From: Hesseltinella vesiculosa
Taxonomy: Eukaryota; Mucoromycota; Mucoromycetes; Mucorales; Cunninghamellaceae
Length of the DNA: 64,000 nt
Direction: 5' to 3'
NCBI GenBank assembly: GCA_002104935.1
Contig: MCGT01000003.1
Span: forward strand, 682,001 to 746,000
In this document: positions 1 to 11,865 of the stretch, in pieces
How positions within the stretch are numbered: position 1 is the first letter of the stretch
How the letters are laid out: each line of letters begins with the position of its first letter
Translations under genes and position numbers: made by a program
The notes under the pieces: generated by a model
Database searches by the model: none
Seen by the model: only the letters and a program-made list of their open reading frames with translations
Told to the model about the DNA's origin: nothing

Positions 1-235
1 AGGAAAGAAAAGAGGTGGGAATATCGAAGTGAGAAAAAAAAAATCACCTAGTGGCCATTTTTTCAATGTCCGCTGCATGACAAACGTTTGTTTATTGAGT
101 TGTATTGTGTTAGTGCGTGCCTAATTGAGTGAAGGGATGGGATGGCAAGACATAAAGTGAAGTAGCGTTTGAGATGGTTGGTATGGATAATTCCTCGCAT
201 TTGGCATCGCTTGGGAGCATTTGGCAGCACTCTCA

Positions 236-973
236 TTAGCGGGGACGTTGAGAGACCAAAGCATGGTTTTGACAATCGATCTCCATGTGAAAGTAGCTGG
301 CAACACTGCGGCTGACGCTGATGAAGGCGGTATGGGGTTCGCGGTATTTTTCGTTTAACTTATCCTTGGCATCTACCACCCTGGGTTTGGTCAGGCCACG
401 CTTGACGCCATCTTTGACCAATTTGAGGGCTTGGTCCATGGCCAAGGGTGTATGCTCGAGCTTGCAGACATAGATGAGGTTGATCAAGAGCGTGTTGTCC
501 AGGTTCTCATCACGGACACAACCGAGGTCCTTAAGGGCAAAGAGAGCAAAGGCGAAGGACGTCCGTGCGTTGGGAGCGTAACGCACCATGGTTGACACTG
601 ATTTCTGCACCAGGGTAGCCTTGCGCTGATCGTTGTCGAGGGCAGCCAGGAAGCTTTGGTATTCAGAAGACGAAGGCGGGTGGTAGTTGACCTGACCCAG
701 CAAGTGGACAAAGAGACACAAGGCTGGGCGGAATTGATGATGACGACAGAAAGTGACCAAATCAGTCATGGTGCGATGAGGATTGTATGGAAGTGAAGGC
801 CGTTTGGGGTCATTGAGATGGTTGATGTCGGCGGTTTGTATAATTTCATCGATCATCGTAGAGGCCAGTCGCTGACAAACGGAATGGAGCGGCACGGCCT
901 GAACAGCTTGTTGACGAGTGTTTAGTTGTGCTACAGGCTTCTGCGCTTGTTGAGAAAACTCTTGCCATGACAT
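236..973 (-). CDS. Unrecognised 245-aa protein, helical
   Basis: One uninterrupted frame of 245 codons starting at the ATG at 973. I do not recognise the family. The sequence looks like a mostly helical repeat protein: a proline- and arginine-poor N-terminal 50 residues, then leucine/alanine-rich amphipathic stretches around residues 70-190 with PPR- or TPR-like spacing, and a polar C-terminal tail. No signal peptide, membrane segment or catalytic motif is visible. Codon use matches the neighbouring genes and both overlapping frames on the same strand are fragmentary, so a real gene is likely. The last 20 residues could be read-through into an intron, because the tail loses the helical pattern. 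An organellar RNA-binding helical repeat protein is possible but not supported by any diagnostic residue. Confidence 0.5.
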   Translation of the reverse strand: MSWQEFSQQAQKPVAQLNTRQQAVQAVPLHSVCQRLASTMIDEIIQTADINHLNDPKRPSLPYNPHRTMTDLVTFCRHHQFRPALCLFVHLLGQVNYHPPSSSEYQSFLAALDNDQRKATLVQKSVSTMVRYAPNARTSFAFALFALKDLGCVRDENLDNTLLINLIYVCKLEHTPLAMDQALKLVKDGVKRGLTKPRVVDAKDKLNEKYREPHTAFISVSRSVASYFHMEIDCQNHALVSQRPR

Positions 974-1861
974 GCTTCCGGTACAATGGACAAAGGCTGG
1001 ATGAGGAACGTTTCGTTACACTGAAGGTAAAATGGGGTGAAAGAAAAGAGTGCAAAAAATAAAAAAGACGGCGTCGGCGTCCAGAGTCGGATCTTTTTGT
1101 TTGTTTGGTTTTCTCGAGCCAATCCATCTGCATCACACGGACGCGCTCAACCCAGAGGTCAGGCTGGATTGGCGGCTTCTTTGAAAAAGTAGACTCCCAT
1201 GAATAGCGTAGAAGAATGAGCGGGTCACGTGGCAGTGCCGTATTTTCTCCTTCATCTTGACTGATGCTGTTTCACTACAGAATTAAAGTTTTTGCTAGCA
1301 AGTTCACTAGCACGCCATGGTCATACTACTGGTTTCTTAGCATTCTTCTTTTTCCAATGTAAACCTTTTTTTTTTTTTTTTAGCACGACAAGGGTTGCTC
1401 GCACATGAAAAAGTTCATTTCCCAGAATGGCAAAGTTTTGCCACGCGACCCTCGGTTTTCTGCTTGATGATTTCAGCATGGGCTATTTTATGATCTCCAG
1501 GGCTTCTTTTTGTTATTTTTACTTTCATTACGTTTGCCTGGTGAAAAGCTCTGTCTTGTTTAGGACGTCCTATCACCTCCTGGTTTTTGACCCAATGAAC
1601 AGGATGTGCCTTTTATCAATTGGCGTTGATGGCGTTTGAATCAGAAAGACAAGAAAAACTGGAACGATAGAAAAATAGAAAAAATGGAACATTGCCCGGA
1701 AGCTTCGTGCCGTGTGAGCCAATCAGGTAGCAAGGTCGCATGAATACCCAAAGGCTTGGTCCAAACTCCGAGAAACAAAAAAAGGGCTGCGCTTCCGTTC
1801 TTTTTTTGATCTCTTTCTTCTATTTTTTTTTGATCTATCTTCCCCTGCACAAAATAGAAGG
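974..1861. other. Intergenic region between divergent genes
   Basis: This 888-bp stretch lies between the start of the unrecognised minus-strand gene and the start of the ENA ATPase. It holds an 18-base T run near 1365-1382 and the pyrimidine-rich stretch just before the ATPase ATG that is common at fungal promoters. The short open frames here have no recognisable protein character. It presumably carries both promoters. Confidence 0.5.
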
Positions 1862-4800
1862 ATGTCTGGTCAGCCTACCCCACAAGCGTCGGCGACCATC
1901 CAATTTGACGCTCTTCCTGCTGAAGAAGCTAGAACAAAATATGGCACCAATGAAAAAATCACCCAAAAGCCTCTGTCACGCACGTCCACCAGCCAAAGCA
2001 CAAGCTCATTTGATGCTCGATCCATCATGTCAGTGCGCTCGGTTGTCATGAATCGCATGCACCTTGTCAAGCGCTTCAAGAAAAAGAAGTATGGAAATGC
2101 TGCTGAAGCCATGGAAGCAAGCAATCGAGTGGAGGGGCCTCCTTATCATACCATGGATCTTGCCACCGTTGCCAAATTGCTCAAATCAGACCTGGAAGAT
2201 GGTCTGAACGAAGAAGATATTGCTTCTCGTCATGCTGAGCACGGCCTTAATGAAATGGAAGGCGAAGGTGGCGTCAACCCTTTTAAACTGCTGGTCAAAC
2301 AATTCCTTAATGTTATGGTCCTCATTCTGCTCATTGCCATGGTATAAAAAAAAAAAAAAAAAAAAAAAAAAGAGTCGTTGCTCATTGTATTTTACTGTTT
2401 TTTTGTAGGTTGTTTCATTTGTGTTCAAGGACTGGATTGAAGGCGCTGTGATTTGTGCTATTATGTTTTTAAATGCTGGGGTGGGCTTTGCTCAAGAATT
2501 CAAAGCTGAAAAAACAATGGACTCGTTACGCCAAATGGCCTCGTAAGTGTCAAACCAGTCCTCTGCCCCTCTCGTGTAGGATGTTTGATACTTACTGCTT
2601 ATTATAGCCCAACAAGTGTGGTTGTGCGCGATGGCCATCAAAAGACCATTTCCACCAGAGACTTGGTCCCGGGCGACGTGATTGTGCTCAAGAGTGGCGA
2701 TGTTGTTGGTGCTGACTGTCGCATTATTGAGTAAGTTGGCGGACAATGGCGACCGTTGACGTCGCTTATGTTCTTTATTCTACACTTTCTTAGAGCCTTT
2801 AATATGGATGTGGACGAAGCCCTGCTGACGGGCGAATCTCTACCGGTCAACAAATCGTAAGTAGTTTAGCATCGCGCCATCCATTGACGCATCTCTCTCG
2901 TTGTCAGGTATGAGGCCATTGAAGGAAGCGACGTGCCATTGGGTGACCGGATCAACATGAGCTACTCTAGCACTGTGCTGACAAAAGGCCGAGGCAAAGC
3001 TATGGTGACGGCCACTGGCATGCATACCGAAATCGGCCGCATTGCCAAGCGTTTGATGGACAGCGGCGACAACCAAAAAACACCTTTGCAAAAATCCCTT
3101 GACCGCATGGCGATCTTCCTGTTGGCCGTGGCGATTGTGTCTGTGATCATTGTGTTCGCAGCCGCCAAGTTTGATATTGACGACGATGTGATTCTCTATG
3201 CGGTGTCCACCGCCATCAGCGTGATCCCGTACGTCCAGCCCAGCCATTTCATACTTCTCGCTCACTTTTTTTTTTCTTGCTATTTTACAGTGAAGGTTTA
3301 GTGGCGGTGGTGACCTTGACGCAAGCGTTTGGTGTGCATGCGATGGCTCAACGCAAAGCCTTGGTGCGGCGGTTAGCTGCGCTGGAACTGCTTGGCGCCG
3401 TGACCAACGTGTGCTCCGATAAGACGGGCACCTTGACACAGTCCAAGATGGTGATGACTCGACTATGGCGCCCCACCACTGGCTTTTATAAGATCAGCGG
3501 CTTGGGCTTCAGCATCGAAGGCACCATGACCCATGAAGACACTGACCAGCAAGTGACGTCCGAGTCCATGAACAAAGGCCTCCGCCAATTGACCACCACG
3601 GCTGCCCTGTGTAACATGAGCGAGGTCCGCAAAGACAAGTCAGGTGAATGGACCGGCATGGGCGATCCTACCGAAGTGGCTCTCCAGGTGTTCGCGCACA
3701 AGATGCAATTGGGCAAACCCTCCCTGACCAAGCAGGCCGAAGAAGGCAAGCAGTGGGAACTGGTGGCTGAATATCCCTTTGATTCCACCATCAAGCGCAT
3801 GAGCGTGCTCACCAAATCACCCAATGGCGCATACGTCGGCATGCTCAAAGGCGCTACCGAGCGTGTGCTGCAGACCTGTACTGGTTACTACCAAGACGAT
3901 GGCGACGTCACACCTGCCTCCCCTGCTGAATTAGAAGCCATGGTCCTGCCCAAGGTGGACGAACTTGCTGCAGGCGGTCTGCGTGTCCTGTCCCTGGCGA
4001 TGCGCCCGGTGAAAGCTGAGGCTGAAATCACCAGTGACACGTTTAAGCGTGAAGATATCGAGCAAGACATGATCTTTTTAGGCCTTGTTGGGATATATGA
4101 CCCTCCTCGTGAAGAATCCATGGACGCTGTCGACAGCTGTCGTCGAGCTGGTAAAAGATTTTTTTTTTTAAAAAAAAAAAGAATAACTGCGCCGCTGACC
4201 TTTCTTTTTTTTCCATCAAAAGGGATCACGGTGCATATGCTGACAGGTGATCACATTGCTACTGCCACAGCCATTGCTCGCGAAGTCCACATTATCCCTG
4301 AAAAAACCAAACCATCCGATGTTCCATCGCTGGTGATGTCGGCTCAAAAGTTTGATAAACTCTCGGAAACAGAAATCGACTCCTTGCCTCATCTGCCATT
4401 GGTCATTGCCCGCTGCAGCCCCGATACCAAGGTCAAGATGATCGAAGCCCTGCATCGCCGCAAGAAAATCGCCGGTATGACTGGGGATGGGGTGAACGAT
4501 AGCCCTAGTCTCAAAGAAGCCGATATTGGGATTGCCATGGGCGAAGCCGGGTCCGATGTTGCCAAACAAGCCGCTGACATTGTGCTTGTCGACGACAACT
4601 TCTCCACCATTGTCAGTGCTATTCAAGAAGGCCGCCGGGTCTTTGCCAACATTTCACGCTTTGTCGTCCATATGGTATCTGCCAACGTGTCCGAACTGGT
4701 ACCTCTGTTGATCGCTCTAGCCTTCAAGGGTGGCGCTGGCAACCTCATCTTCCCCATGTCGCCCATTCAAATTCTGTTCAACAATATCCTGACCAGGTAG

Positions 4801-5425
4801 GTTTCCTCACCACCTCACACCCTGGTCAACTCACAAGAGCTCATCTTCATTTTTTCTCGGTAGTTCTCCCCCCGCTATGTCTCTCGGTCTGGAGCCTGTG
4901 CATGCAGACACCATGGAAACACCTCCACGAACCAAGAAAGAAAGTTTGTTCTGCGTATCAAACATCATGGACATTTTATTTTACGGCTTTTTGATTGGCT
5001 TGATCTGCTTGGTCAATTTTGTCATTGTGATCTTTGTCAATGGCGATGGCACCCATCACATCGGCAATCACTGCAACAAAGAGTGGAGCGAAACTTGTGA
5101 CATTGTCTTCCGTGCCCGTGGTGCGTTGTTTGCCACCCTGACCGTCCTGTGCTTGCTTCATGGCTTTACTTGCCGTGACCTGATCCATTCCACCTACAGC
5201 CTCAAGGCTCTGCGTGGTCCCAAAAACTGGTACCTGTGCGCCAGCTTCCTCTTCGGCCTGGTCCTCCTTGTCGTTGTTCTCTATGTCCCTGTGCTTAACC
5301 GCGAAGTTTTCAAGCATGAAGGCATTACCTGGGAATGGGGCATGACGGTTGTCTCGATGGTCGTCTATGTCATCCTTGCTGAAATCTGGAAAGCCCTGAA
5401 GCGTAAATTCTATCATAGATTGTAG
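1862..5425 (+). CDS. ENA1: P-type ATPase, type IID (ENA) Na+/K+ efflux pump
   Basis: Eight exons (1862-2341, 2409-2542, 2608-2730, 2794-2856, 2908-3228, 3291-4150, 4223-4796, 4864-5425) join in frame to 1038 aa, the usual ENA length. Visible in order: a serine-rich cytosolic N-terminus; the cation-ATPase N-domain around residues 130-160; the TGES actuator motif near 255; the block DRINMSYSSTVLTKGRGKA, typical of the ENA/IID class; IPEGL in M4; the phosphorylation site VCSDKTGTLTQ (Asp about 417); the hinge TGDGVNDSPSLKEADIGIAM; and a C-terminal bundle of membrane helices. These pumps expel Na+ or K+ across the plasma membrane, or act in ER/endosomes, and support salt and alkaline pH tolerance. 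Family assignment rests on the DKTG context and the N-domain. The exact ion is inferred. Intron 1 begins with GTAT followed by about 28 adenines. Confidence 0.93.
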
Positions 5426-5555
5426 TACAGTATAACCTTAATATTTATTGCCGTGAAGTTAGTAGTAAAAAAAAAAAAGTGTAAAAAGATATCAATGAGA
5501 GAATACAATAGGAATAGAGGGGAGGGGGGGGGGAAGACAGGTCTTCGGTCATCGT

Positions 5556-7294
5556 CTAAAAGTCGTCATAGTCCTCTGCAAGAGGGAAAGGAGAATTGGA
5601 TGAGCCTCGGTTGGTTTGAACTGCTCGAACAGGGTTACTTACCTTCGATTCCATTCACAGCGTGCAAGACAAAGAGGATGATGTTTGATGTGCACTGCAT
5701 CGAGAAGCCTTGGTAAAGGCCGCGCCAGCCCCAGCCAGTAAAGAATACCTTTGGAGCCACGTCCGTTTGCTGCTTGTCGCGGCGACGACGGCCACCTTCT
5801 TCCTTGATGATATGATAGGCAGCATCCGCAATACCAGTGTAAGGGACAGGACGCAGGGCCACGACGGTTTCGAAGCGTTTTTTGGATGTGCGAGAACGGA
5901 TTTGGCACTGGAGGCGCTTGCGAATCGTTTCCAGAGGCAACATGATCAGCAGTTCCAAAGTGTTCAAGGACAGCTCGGCAAGACCATACACAAATGGTGA
6001 GTCGCTAGCATTGATCTTCAAGACACGGTCGATAAAGATAGGCGTGATGTTCTGGAGCAAAGGGGTCAGTGCATGATACAGCACGGTTGGCAACAAATTG
6101 TGATTCAAGTACAAACCACGAAAACCGCCTTCTTCCTCCAAAATCGTACGCAGGGCATGCAATGGCCCTTTGTACTTGCGGTGCAGAGGAGACGCCGATT
6201 GCACAATGAGTCTAGGTGAGGGGATGCGAGAGGAAAATGAGTCGTTCTGCTTTGATCCGCACGACATTTTTTTTTCTCTTACCGGGTACGAATCAATTCC
6301 AAAGGACTGAGAATAATACCGACAAACACATGGCTCGCGACCAAGGTAGCCAGGTTGGGGCCGATATGGTCGAGATGGACCAGAGGGATGGTGTCGTCAT
6401 AAAGACCAAAGGCATCGTTCAGCGAACCTTCGACCGTGGGCTGCAAGAACAGGTGGCAAATCTCGTACAGCCAGTTCGTGTACTGGCCCTTGAAGAGCGA
6501 GCGCCAGCCTTCGTGAGGCTGTTTCAGCAGTCGACCAATGCCTTGCCACACCCCTTTGTCGATGGGCTTGATCTGGTAGGCTGGACGAGTGGCATCGTCA
6601 TACACACTGGTGCGCATCACATAGCCACTTTGATCCAAGGTGACTTTTTGCTGGCGGAACATGGGGTCGTCCACATCCATGGAGGCCGCGGCAGGGATGT
6701 CATCGGAGAATCGTCGTCGAGAATGGCTTCCAGCATAAAAATCACCATCGTCGTCATCCTCTTCCGAAGACAGTTCGTCATATTCCTATTCAGTAGGGAA
6801 CCATGGAAGCGTAGAAGGAAAAGAGAAACGCGAGGTAAGCAAGAGGTTCGTTCGAATGAGAGTTTCTGCTCGCCCCCTCTTCCACACCAGTGCTCTGTTC
6901 ACAGTCATCCTCTCTCTCTTTTTTTTTATACCTTATAATCCGTATCTTGATCATCCGGAGTGCTATTAGCAGGGGAGAGAACTTCAACGTCTTCATGAGG
7001 GGTGTATTGCACTTGCATCAGCGTTTTGGATACTTCAAATGGATTGCTGACAGCTGTTGTCAAGAACTTGAGAACAGAGAAATTGATCAGTTCACGAGCG
7101 GCAGCACGAGAATCAATCAAATCATTGTAATCATCGCTTGGAGGTGGAGGGTAGTAGACATCCGCCGGCGTGGCGATCGAGGTGTAATTGAAATTGTTAT
7201 TGACACCAGGTGTAAAGTAGGGTCGCAAGCCATGCATCCCTTTTCCAGGTGTCGTGGGGAACGTAGCATACGGATGACTAGAATCGGTGGTCAT
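5556..7294 (-). CDS. UGO1: Mitochondrial outer-membrane fusion protein Ugo1 (SLC25A46-like)
   Basis: Four exons (7294-6932, 6785-6283, 6211-5643, 5575-5556) give 484 aa. The last exon encodes only the C-terminal EDYDDF. Three degenerate mitochondrial-carrier signatures are visible, NPFEVSKTL, SPLELIRTR and LPLETIRKR, each followed by hydrophobic stretches, with an acidic insert (SSEEDDDD) near residue 125. Ugo1 is a modified carrier in the mitochondrial outer membrane that links the fusion GTPases Fzo1 and Mgm1. The long N-terminal cytosolic region, rich in Pro, Tyr and Asn, and the off-consensus signatures argue for Ugo1 over a substrate-transporting carrier. It is convergent with the ENA ATPase, with about 130 bp between the stop codons. 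Confidence 0.85.
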
Positions 7295-7793
7295 CTGGAA
7301 TTACAGGTGCAGTAAGAGACAAAAGCGATTAAAAAAAAAAAAAAGAAAAGAGTGACCAGGCAGGGGAACTGGACGAAAAAAAAAAAGCCAGGATTTTCAA
7401 GGTCCGGCTGAAACGTGTTTGTGTGCAAAGATGCAAGTAGCCCCGAAGTCTAATTGAAATTGACTTTGTCAAGTCTGCTGGGGACAGTAGACGAGGGCTT
7501 ATGAAATTATGGTTGGTTTTCTTCAGCAAAATGCTGATACCTGGTCATTCTTCACTTGACACCCTTCGCTGTTCTCAGCTTACAATGTTGAACAGCCATT
7601 GAAAATTGCAGTCATGAGAGCTTTGGAAGATTTGATAAACGTCTTATGTGTGTGCAGATTCCTCTTCGGAAACATTTCGCAGAAAGTGCTAGAAAGGGCG
7701 AAGACGTATCGCTTATGGCTTAGGCTTATAATGAACTGAATAACAAAGAGCCACCTGTTTATGTATCCAGCATCAACACACAGATGTACAGTT
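7295..7793. other. Spacer between UGO1 and the zinc-cluster gene
   Basis: This stretch contains the UGO1 promoter side and the 3' side of the zinc-cluster gene. A14 and A12 runs lie near 7331-7385. A second frame of the zinc-cluster locus stays open down to 7580, so a further 3' exon of that gene is possible. Nothing else is recognised. Confidence 0.4.
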
Positions 7794-8663
7794 TTATTTT
7801 GGTAAATTTGAATTTGGAGCAAGCGATACGGCAGAACCATACCTACCCTTGGCGAGATGGGTACCCTTGGGCATTTTGATTGGTTGGGGAGAAAATTTAC
7901 TAGGGCGACGCAAGGATGCATTGGCAGCCAGATCGAAGGAGGGCAGGGTTGTGAGGGGAGGTAGGCTTTGGTGGGAGTGATGGGGAAGCCTTGCTGGGGA
8001 GGATGGGTAGCTGGGGTAAGGGGAGCCATAGGCGGAAGCTGGCGGCGGCGGGCGTTGCTGCCGCTGCAGGAGTTGCAGCATGGCCTCGATGGTGCTCAGC
8101 CGCTTCTCGATGGCCTGCAAGTGGCGGGTGCTGAGGGAGGACTGGTGGCTTCCGGGTACTAGTGTGGCATGCCACTGACTGGTAGTTGTGGCTGGGTAGG
8201 CAGAGGGAAGAGTTTGGTTTCTAGCAGCGTCTCCCAGGTGACTATAGGCTGGAGGATGGAGAGGGCTATCCTTGGTGTAAGACGACAAAGGTGTGTGGCG
8301 TGGGGAAAGGTGCAGCAATGGTGTGGATGGTGAAGGTGTGATGGTTGGGTAAGGACAAGGCGAAGCAGATGGCGGCATGAAAATGCGCAGGGGCGGTCGC
8401 TTGAGCCTAGTTTCATGGACGGGACAGTCAACGGTTGAAGTCGAGGTGGTGCGTTTGGACGATCGGTTTGCGTCGGCATAAACGCAAAGTGTACTAGCCT
8501 TTGTGCAAGACGCGCAGGGCTGCTCACTGCTGCATTTTATTTTTTTTCTTCGACATTCCATGCAGGCTGTCGAGACTTTGATGCGCTTTCGCCGGGAGGA
8601 GTCTATGGTCACAGCAATCGTTTGGCTTGTCATGCAGCTTTCTTTTTTTCTTCTTTCCCGCAT
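7794..8663 (-). CDS. Zn2Cys6 binuclear-cluster transcription factor (short)
   Basis: The protein has a canonical fungal zinc cluster with spacing C-x2-C-x6-C-x5-C-x2-C-x6-C (Cys34, 37, 44, 50, 53, 60), preceded by a basic RRKRIK stretch. It would bind DNA as a nuclear regulator. After the cluster come a Pro/Ser/Thr-rich linker and a short leucine-zipper-like helix around residues 185-200 (LQAIEKRLSTIEAMLQLL). There is no fungal_trans middle homology region, so at 289 aa it is much shorter than most family members. The ATG at 8663 opens the frame; a second ATG at 8633 (MTSQT) is an equally good start. A GTAGGT near residue 270 could be a splice donor into a downstream exon, so the true C-terminus is uncertain. 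Target genes cannot be told from the sequence. Confidence 0.8.
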   Translation of the reverse strand: MRERRKKESCMTSQTIAVTIDSSRRKRIKVSTACMECRRKKIKCSSEQPCASCTKASTLCVYADANRSSKRTTSTSTVDCPVHETRLKRPPLRIFMPPSASPCPYPTITPSPSTPLLHLSPRHTPLSSYTKDSPLHPPAYSHLGDAARNQTLPSAYPATTTSQWHATLVPGSHQSSLSTRHLQAIEKRLSTIEAMLQLLQRQQRPPPPASAYGSPYPSYPSSPARLPHHSHQSLPPLTTLPSFDLAANASLRRPSKFSPQPIKMPKGTHLAKGRYGSAVSLAPNSNLPK

Positions 8664-9051
8664 TTGATTGAGAAAAAAAAATGAGAACCAGCAACCAAAG
8701 AGATGTTGTTAATAAAAAAGGAATTTTCCAGGGCCAGTTTAGATTCGAATTTTGGTACGTCCAACCACATTCATAGCATAGCGCTGATTCCTTAAATCTC
8801 GTTTCCCTATCTCTTTATATCTCAAAAGGAAAGCTCCGGTAAGGATAATGTAGCCCCCTTTTTACAGTTTGGATTTTGATTGTTCCAGTGTACGTTCCAA
8901 AGTGGGTTGAGCGCGGTTTGAAAGCTCGCCTCGTCATCCGCCGTCATCACCATTTGCGTAATAAAAAGTTCAGCCGGAGAACGCAGACCCTTCCAGAACT
9001 TTTTTTCTCCCTTTTTTTTTCTCTTTTTCTATACTCATCTCAATTACTATC
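8664..9051. other. Divergent promoter region
   Basis: The spacer between the zinc-cluster gene (-) and the methyltransferase gene (+) is AT-rich, with pyrimidine tracts at 9001-9030 just before the methyltransferase start. No gene or structured RNA is seen. Confidence 0.4.
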
Positions 9052-9854
9052 ATGACAGGCAGGACGATCCATTGTCGCCAAACTATAGCTCATTAATTAT
9101 TTTTTTTTTCATTAGATCATTTGGATCCAGACCTTAATGTTGATTGGGAAGAACGTTGGCGCCTTGGCAACACGCAATGGGACTACGGCGTGCCCTCCCC
9201 AGCCCTTGTCAAACTCGTGGAGGAGGAGGAAACCAAGAAACTTATCCCTTCGTCAGGCGTCGGCATTGTGCCTGGATGCGGTGGAGGCAAGTGACGCCTG
9301 GAATGGTTCATGTGCGCGGTCGCTAACGTGTTTCTTTGGTGGTACACAGGGTACGACGTCCAATTTTTGGCCACGCCCACGCTACGCATGATCGGCCTGG
9401 ACAACAGCAAAACAGCGATCGAAACCTGTCACAAGATTCACCCGGATGCTGCGGCGCACAACTATGAATTTCAAGAAGTTGATTTCTTCAACTACGACTT
9501 CCCTGCCGATGGCTATGATCTGGCTTATGACTACACTTTCTTCTGTGCACTGCACCCTACCTACAGAGAAACCTGGGCCAAACGCTACAGTGAACTGGTC
9601 AAACCTGGCGGCACTCTGGTGTGCTTGATGTTCCCCCTTCACGACAAGGAAGGCGGTCCTCCCTATCGAGTGACAGTGGAAGCGTAAGTCCTCTTCCCTC
9701 TTTTTTTTTTTTTCAAGCTGGCTGATCTTTTTTTTTTTTTTGAAGATACCAACAAGTCCTCGGGGATCATTTCGAAATGGTGTATATCAATGATGCAGTG
9801 GGTCATGAAGATCGTCTGGGACGTGAAAAGATCAGTGTCTGGAAGCGCAAATAA
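9052..9854 (+). CDS. TPMT-family thiol S-methyltransferase
   Basis: Exons 9052-9073, 9116-9286, 9350-9683 and 9746-9854 join to 211 aa. The protein is a small SAM-dependent methyltransferase of the TPMT/fungal thiol methyltransferase group. It shows WEERW near the N-terminus, SAM motif I as VPGCGGGYDV, an acidic motif II (MIGLDNSKTAIE), a motif-III-like FDYTFFCALHP region, and the late motif LVKPGGTLVCLMFP. It is cytosolic and probably detoxifies small thiols or halides; the substrate is inferred. The intron at 9287-9349 is GC-AG (donor GCAAGT). It is required because the GC donor gives the family motif GCGxGYD in frame, while the nearby GT donor deletes a motif residue. The first exon and its 42-nt intron are less certain; translation might start elsewhere. 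Confidence 0.8.
9287..9349 (+). other. GC-AG intron in the methyltransferase gene
   Basis: The donor is GGAG|GCAAGT and the acceptor ACACAG. Splicing here rebuilds SAM motif I with the residue count expected for the TPMT family. It is one of several GC-AG introns in the window. Confidence 0.8.
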
Positions 9855-10088
9855 AAGAAAAAAATGGGGTTTATTCAATGAGGTTTACACCGCCTGGCGT
9901 TTGGTGGTAGGCGGTGAGGATGGATCCGAGTCTTGTTTGCGCTTTTCACTATGAGACAGACAGCGAGGTTGATGAGCAAAAAGAAAAATAAATGGCATGT
10001 AAAAGGAAGGAATCAACCTTTGAAAGAGGGCAGACAATGAAATGGGGAGCTTGGGGGGGGGGAGAAGGATGGGTGAAGAGAGAAGATA

Positions 10089-11865
10089 TTACATGGAGGT
10101 GCCAAAAGCCATGGCCGGAGTCAGGCGGAAGGAGATGCAGTACATGTCCTTCTTGGGGGCCACATTACGGACAAAATGCAATTTGCTTGTAGCAGGATCG
10201 TAAGGAGAGCCAATATAGTGTTCAACGCGCTATCGAGGTCAGGGAGAACGATGAGATGGGCGCCTTATAGACAATGACAATATACCTCTGCAATGTCTTT
10301 GGCAGGCTCATCGCTTTTTGTGAAGCAATGACAGTGGACCATGGGCAGCAGGGGTTTAGGGTCGGCAGCGTCATACAGGGCTTTCTGGTCTTTGTACAGT
10401 CCGGTGAAAGCGCCCAAAAACTCAATGGCAGTATCAGGAAGGTTCATCACAAAGTGATCAAACGTTCGCCACGTTGTGTTGCCTTGTTTCTCTGACAGAT
10501 CCTTTACAGCTTGTTGAATGAATTCGGCGCCGTCCAAGTTGTAAGGCATCAAACGGCTGTCAGGAATCTAATGAAGGCGCGTTTAAAAAAAGGGGCGTCG
10601 CATTTTCTTTGACTTGCCTTGTTGAGGGCTTTGTTGTTCTTAAGCCAACGATATGATTCAGGATTGAGATCATTGGCATAGACATTGACTCCCTTTTTGG
10701 AGGCAGGAACAGCAAAGGGGCCGACGCCGGCAAACACATCACCTATCATTGGCTTGTCAATCAGATTTTCCTGGAGTTTTTGCAGACTTACAAACCAGTT
10801 GCTCCTTTTGGAACTCCTTGACCAGACGCTCGTGTTCCGTGTGCAGTCGCGAATTCCAATACACTTTTGAGAAATCAAATTGGAAGCGGCAGTTGCTTTC
10901 CTTCTACTCGGTATGATTTCGCAGAGGTGAGGAGATGCTGTGCAAATCAATAAAAACTTACCACCTCTGTCACCATGTTTTTGTCACCGGCCAGGACTTC
11001 CATTTCGAAGAACCGAAACTTGGTATCGATGTTGTTGATTTTGTTGACGACGCTGGTCACGGTCTTGTTTTTCTAATAGGGAAATGAGAGCGTCAGCTTC
11101 TTTCTGTATTTGTTCAGAGTGGGCGTACATCCAAAATGACTTGGCCGATGATGTGCTTCCAAGGATAGAGGTCTTCGCGCAGGTTCATATGGGCTTTAAG
11201 GGCAAGCATGAGTTGGGAATCGCCGCGTTTTTTTTTTTTTTTTTTTTTTACCAATATGGCCGACATTGGTAAATGAGGTGGGAATTTCCTTGACCTTGTC
11301 AAGGGGGATGATGGCATGTAAAATTTGATCTAACAAGGCAAGACATGTCAAAGGCGGCTGAAGCAGCGTGTTGGTGACGGTGTACCTGCAGTCCAATAAT
11401 CGTAGCCAAGTTCGACGGTGTGGTGGACCACAGCAAGACCCTGCTCATCCACAACCTTTTTCTTTTCAGAAGTCAGACTTTCGATATCTATTGGAATGGG
11501 ATCAAAGAGTTGGTTACAATGTCAAAGAGAAGAAAAGGCTACACGTCAACGTCATAGATCTAAGCACTTACTTGTTAGATCTTCGCGCAATAGAACAAGT
11601 TTGATGTCCTTGCTGTCAGGGTCATTAGCTACTGATCGGAGTCGAGGGAGTAAGAGGACATCTCTAAAGACGAACAATGTGTCAATGACCTTTTTCTTCC
11701 TTGGATGCGAGGTTTGGTTTTCAAAGGGGGCCGTTACTTTTGCAATGACTTTTGCAGCTGGGTGACGCCTTTGGCTGGGACTCTAACCGCAAGGGTTTGG
11801 AACGATAGCTTGAATGCTTCTCTATTCAGCACCGTCATACCATGCTGAGCAGGTGGAGCAAGCAT
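10089..11865 (-). CDS. TRM5: tRNA (guanine37-N1)-methyltransferase Trm5
   Basis: Ten exons (11865-11738, 11663-11572, 11487-11386, 11329-11252, 11193-11129, 11072-10962, 10903-10792, 10742-10618, 10567-10286, 10229-10089) close exactly to 411 aa. Diagnostic Trm5/TYW2 blocks are present: DYDYWTAD followed by the ILHAIIP region, [39 protein letters not shown], the SAM motif [14 protein letters not shown] (about residue 230), [12 protein letters not shown], and a conserved VMNLPD motif. Trm5 methylates G37 next to the anticodon in nucleus/cytosol and mitochondria and prevents +1 frameshifting. A short N-terminal extension could allow a mitochondrial form. The intron at 10568-10617 uses a GC donor (CAAG|GCAAGT); the nearby GT alternative runs into a stop. 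Confidence 0.95.
10568..10617 (-). other. GC-AG intron in TRM5
   Basis: This 50-nt intron has donor CAAG|GCAAGT and acceptor ATTAG and is phase 0. The only nearby GT donor gives a frameshift to TGA right after the acceptor, so the GC donor is required by the reading frame. Confidence 0.85.

Noticed and set aside
1427..1639. 70-codon plus-strand frame upstream of the ENA ATPase
   Set aside because: No signal peptide or motif and no splice links to the ATPase; judged a chance frame.
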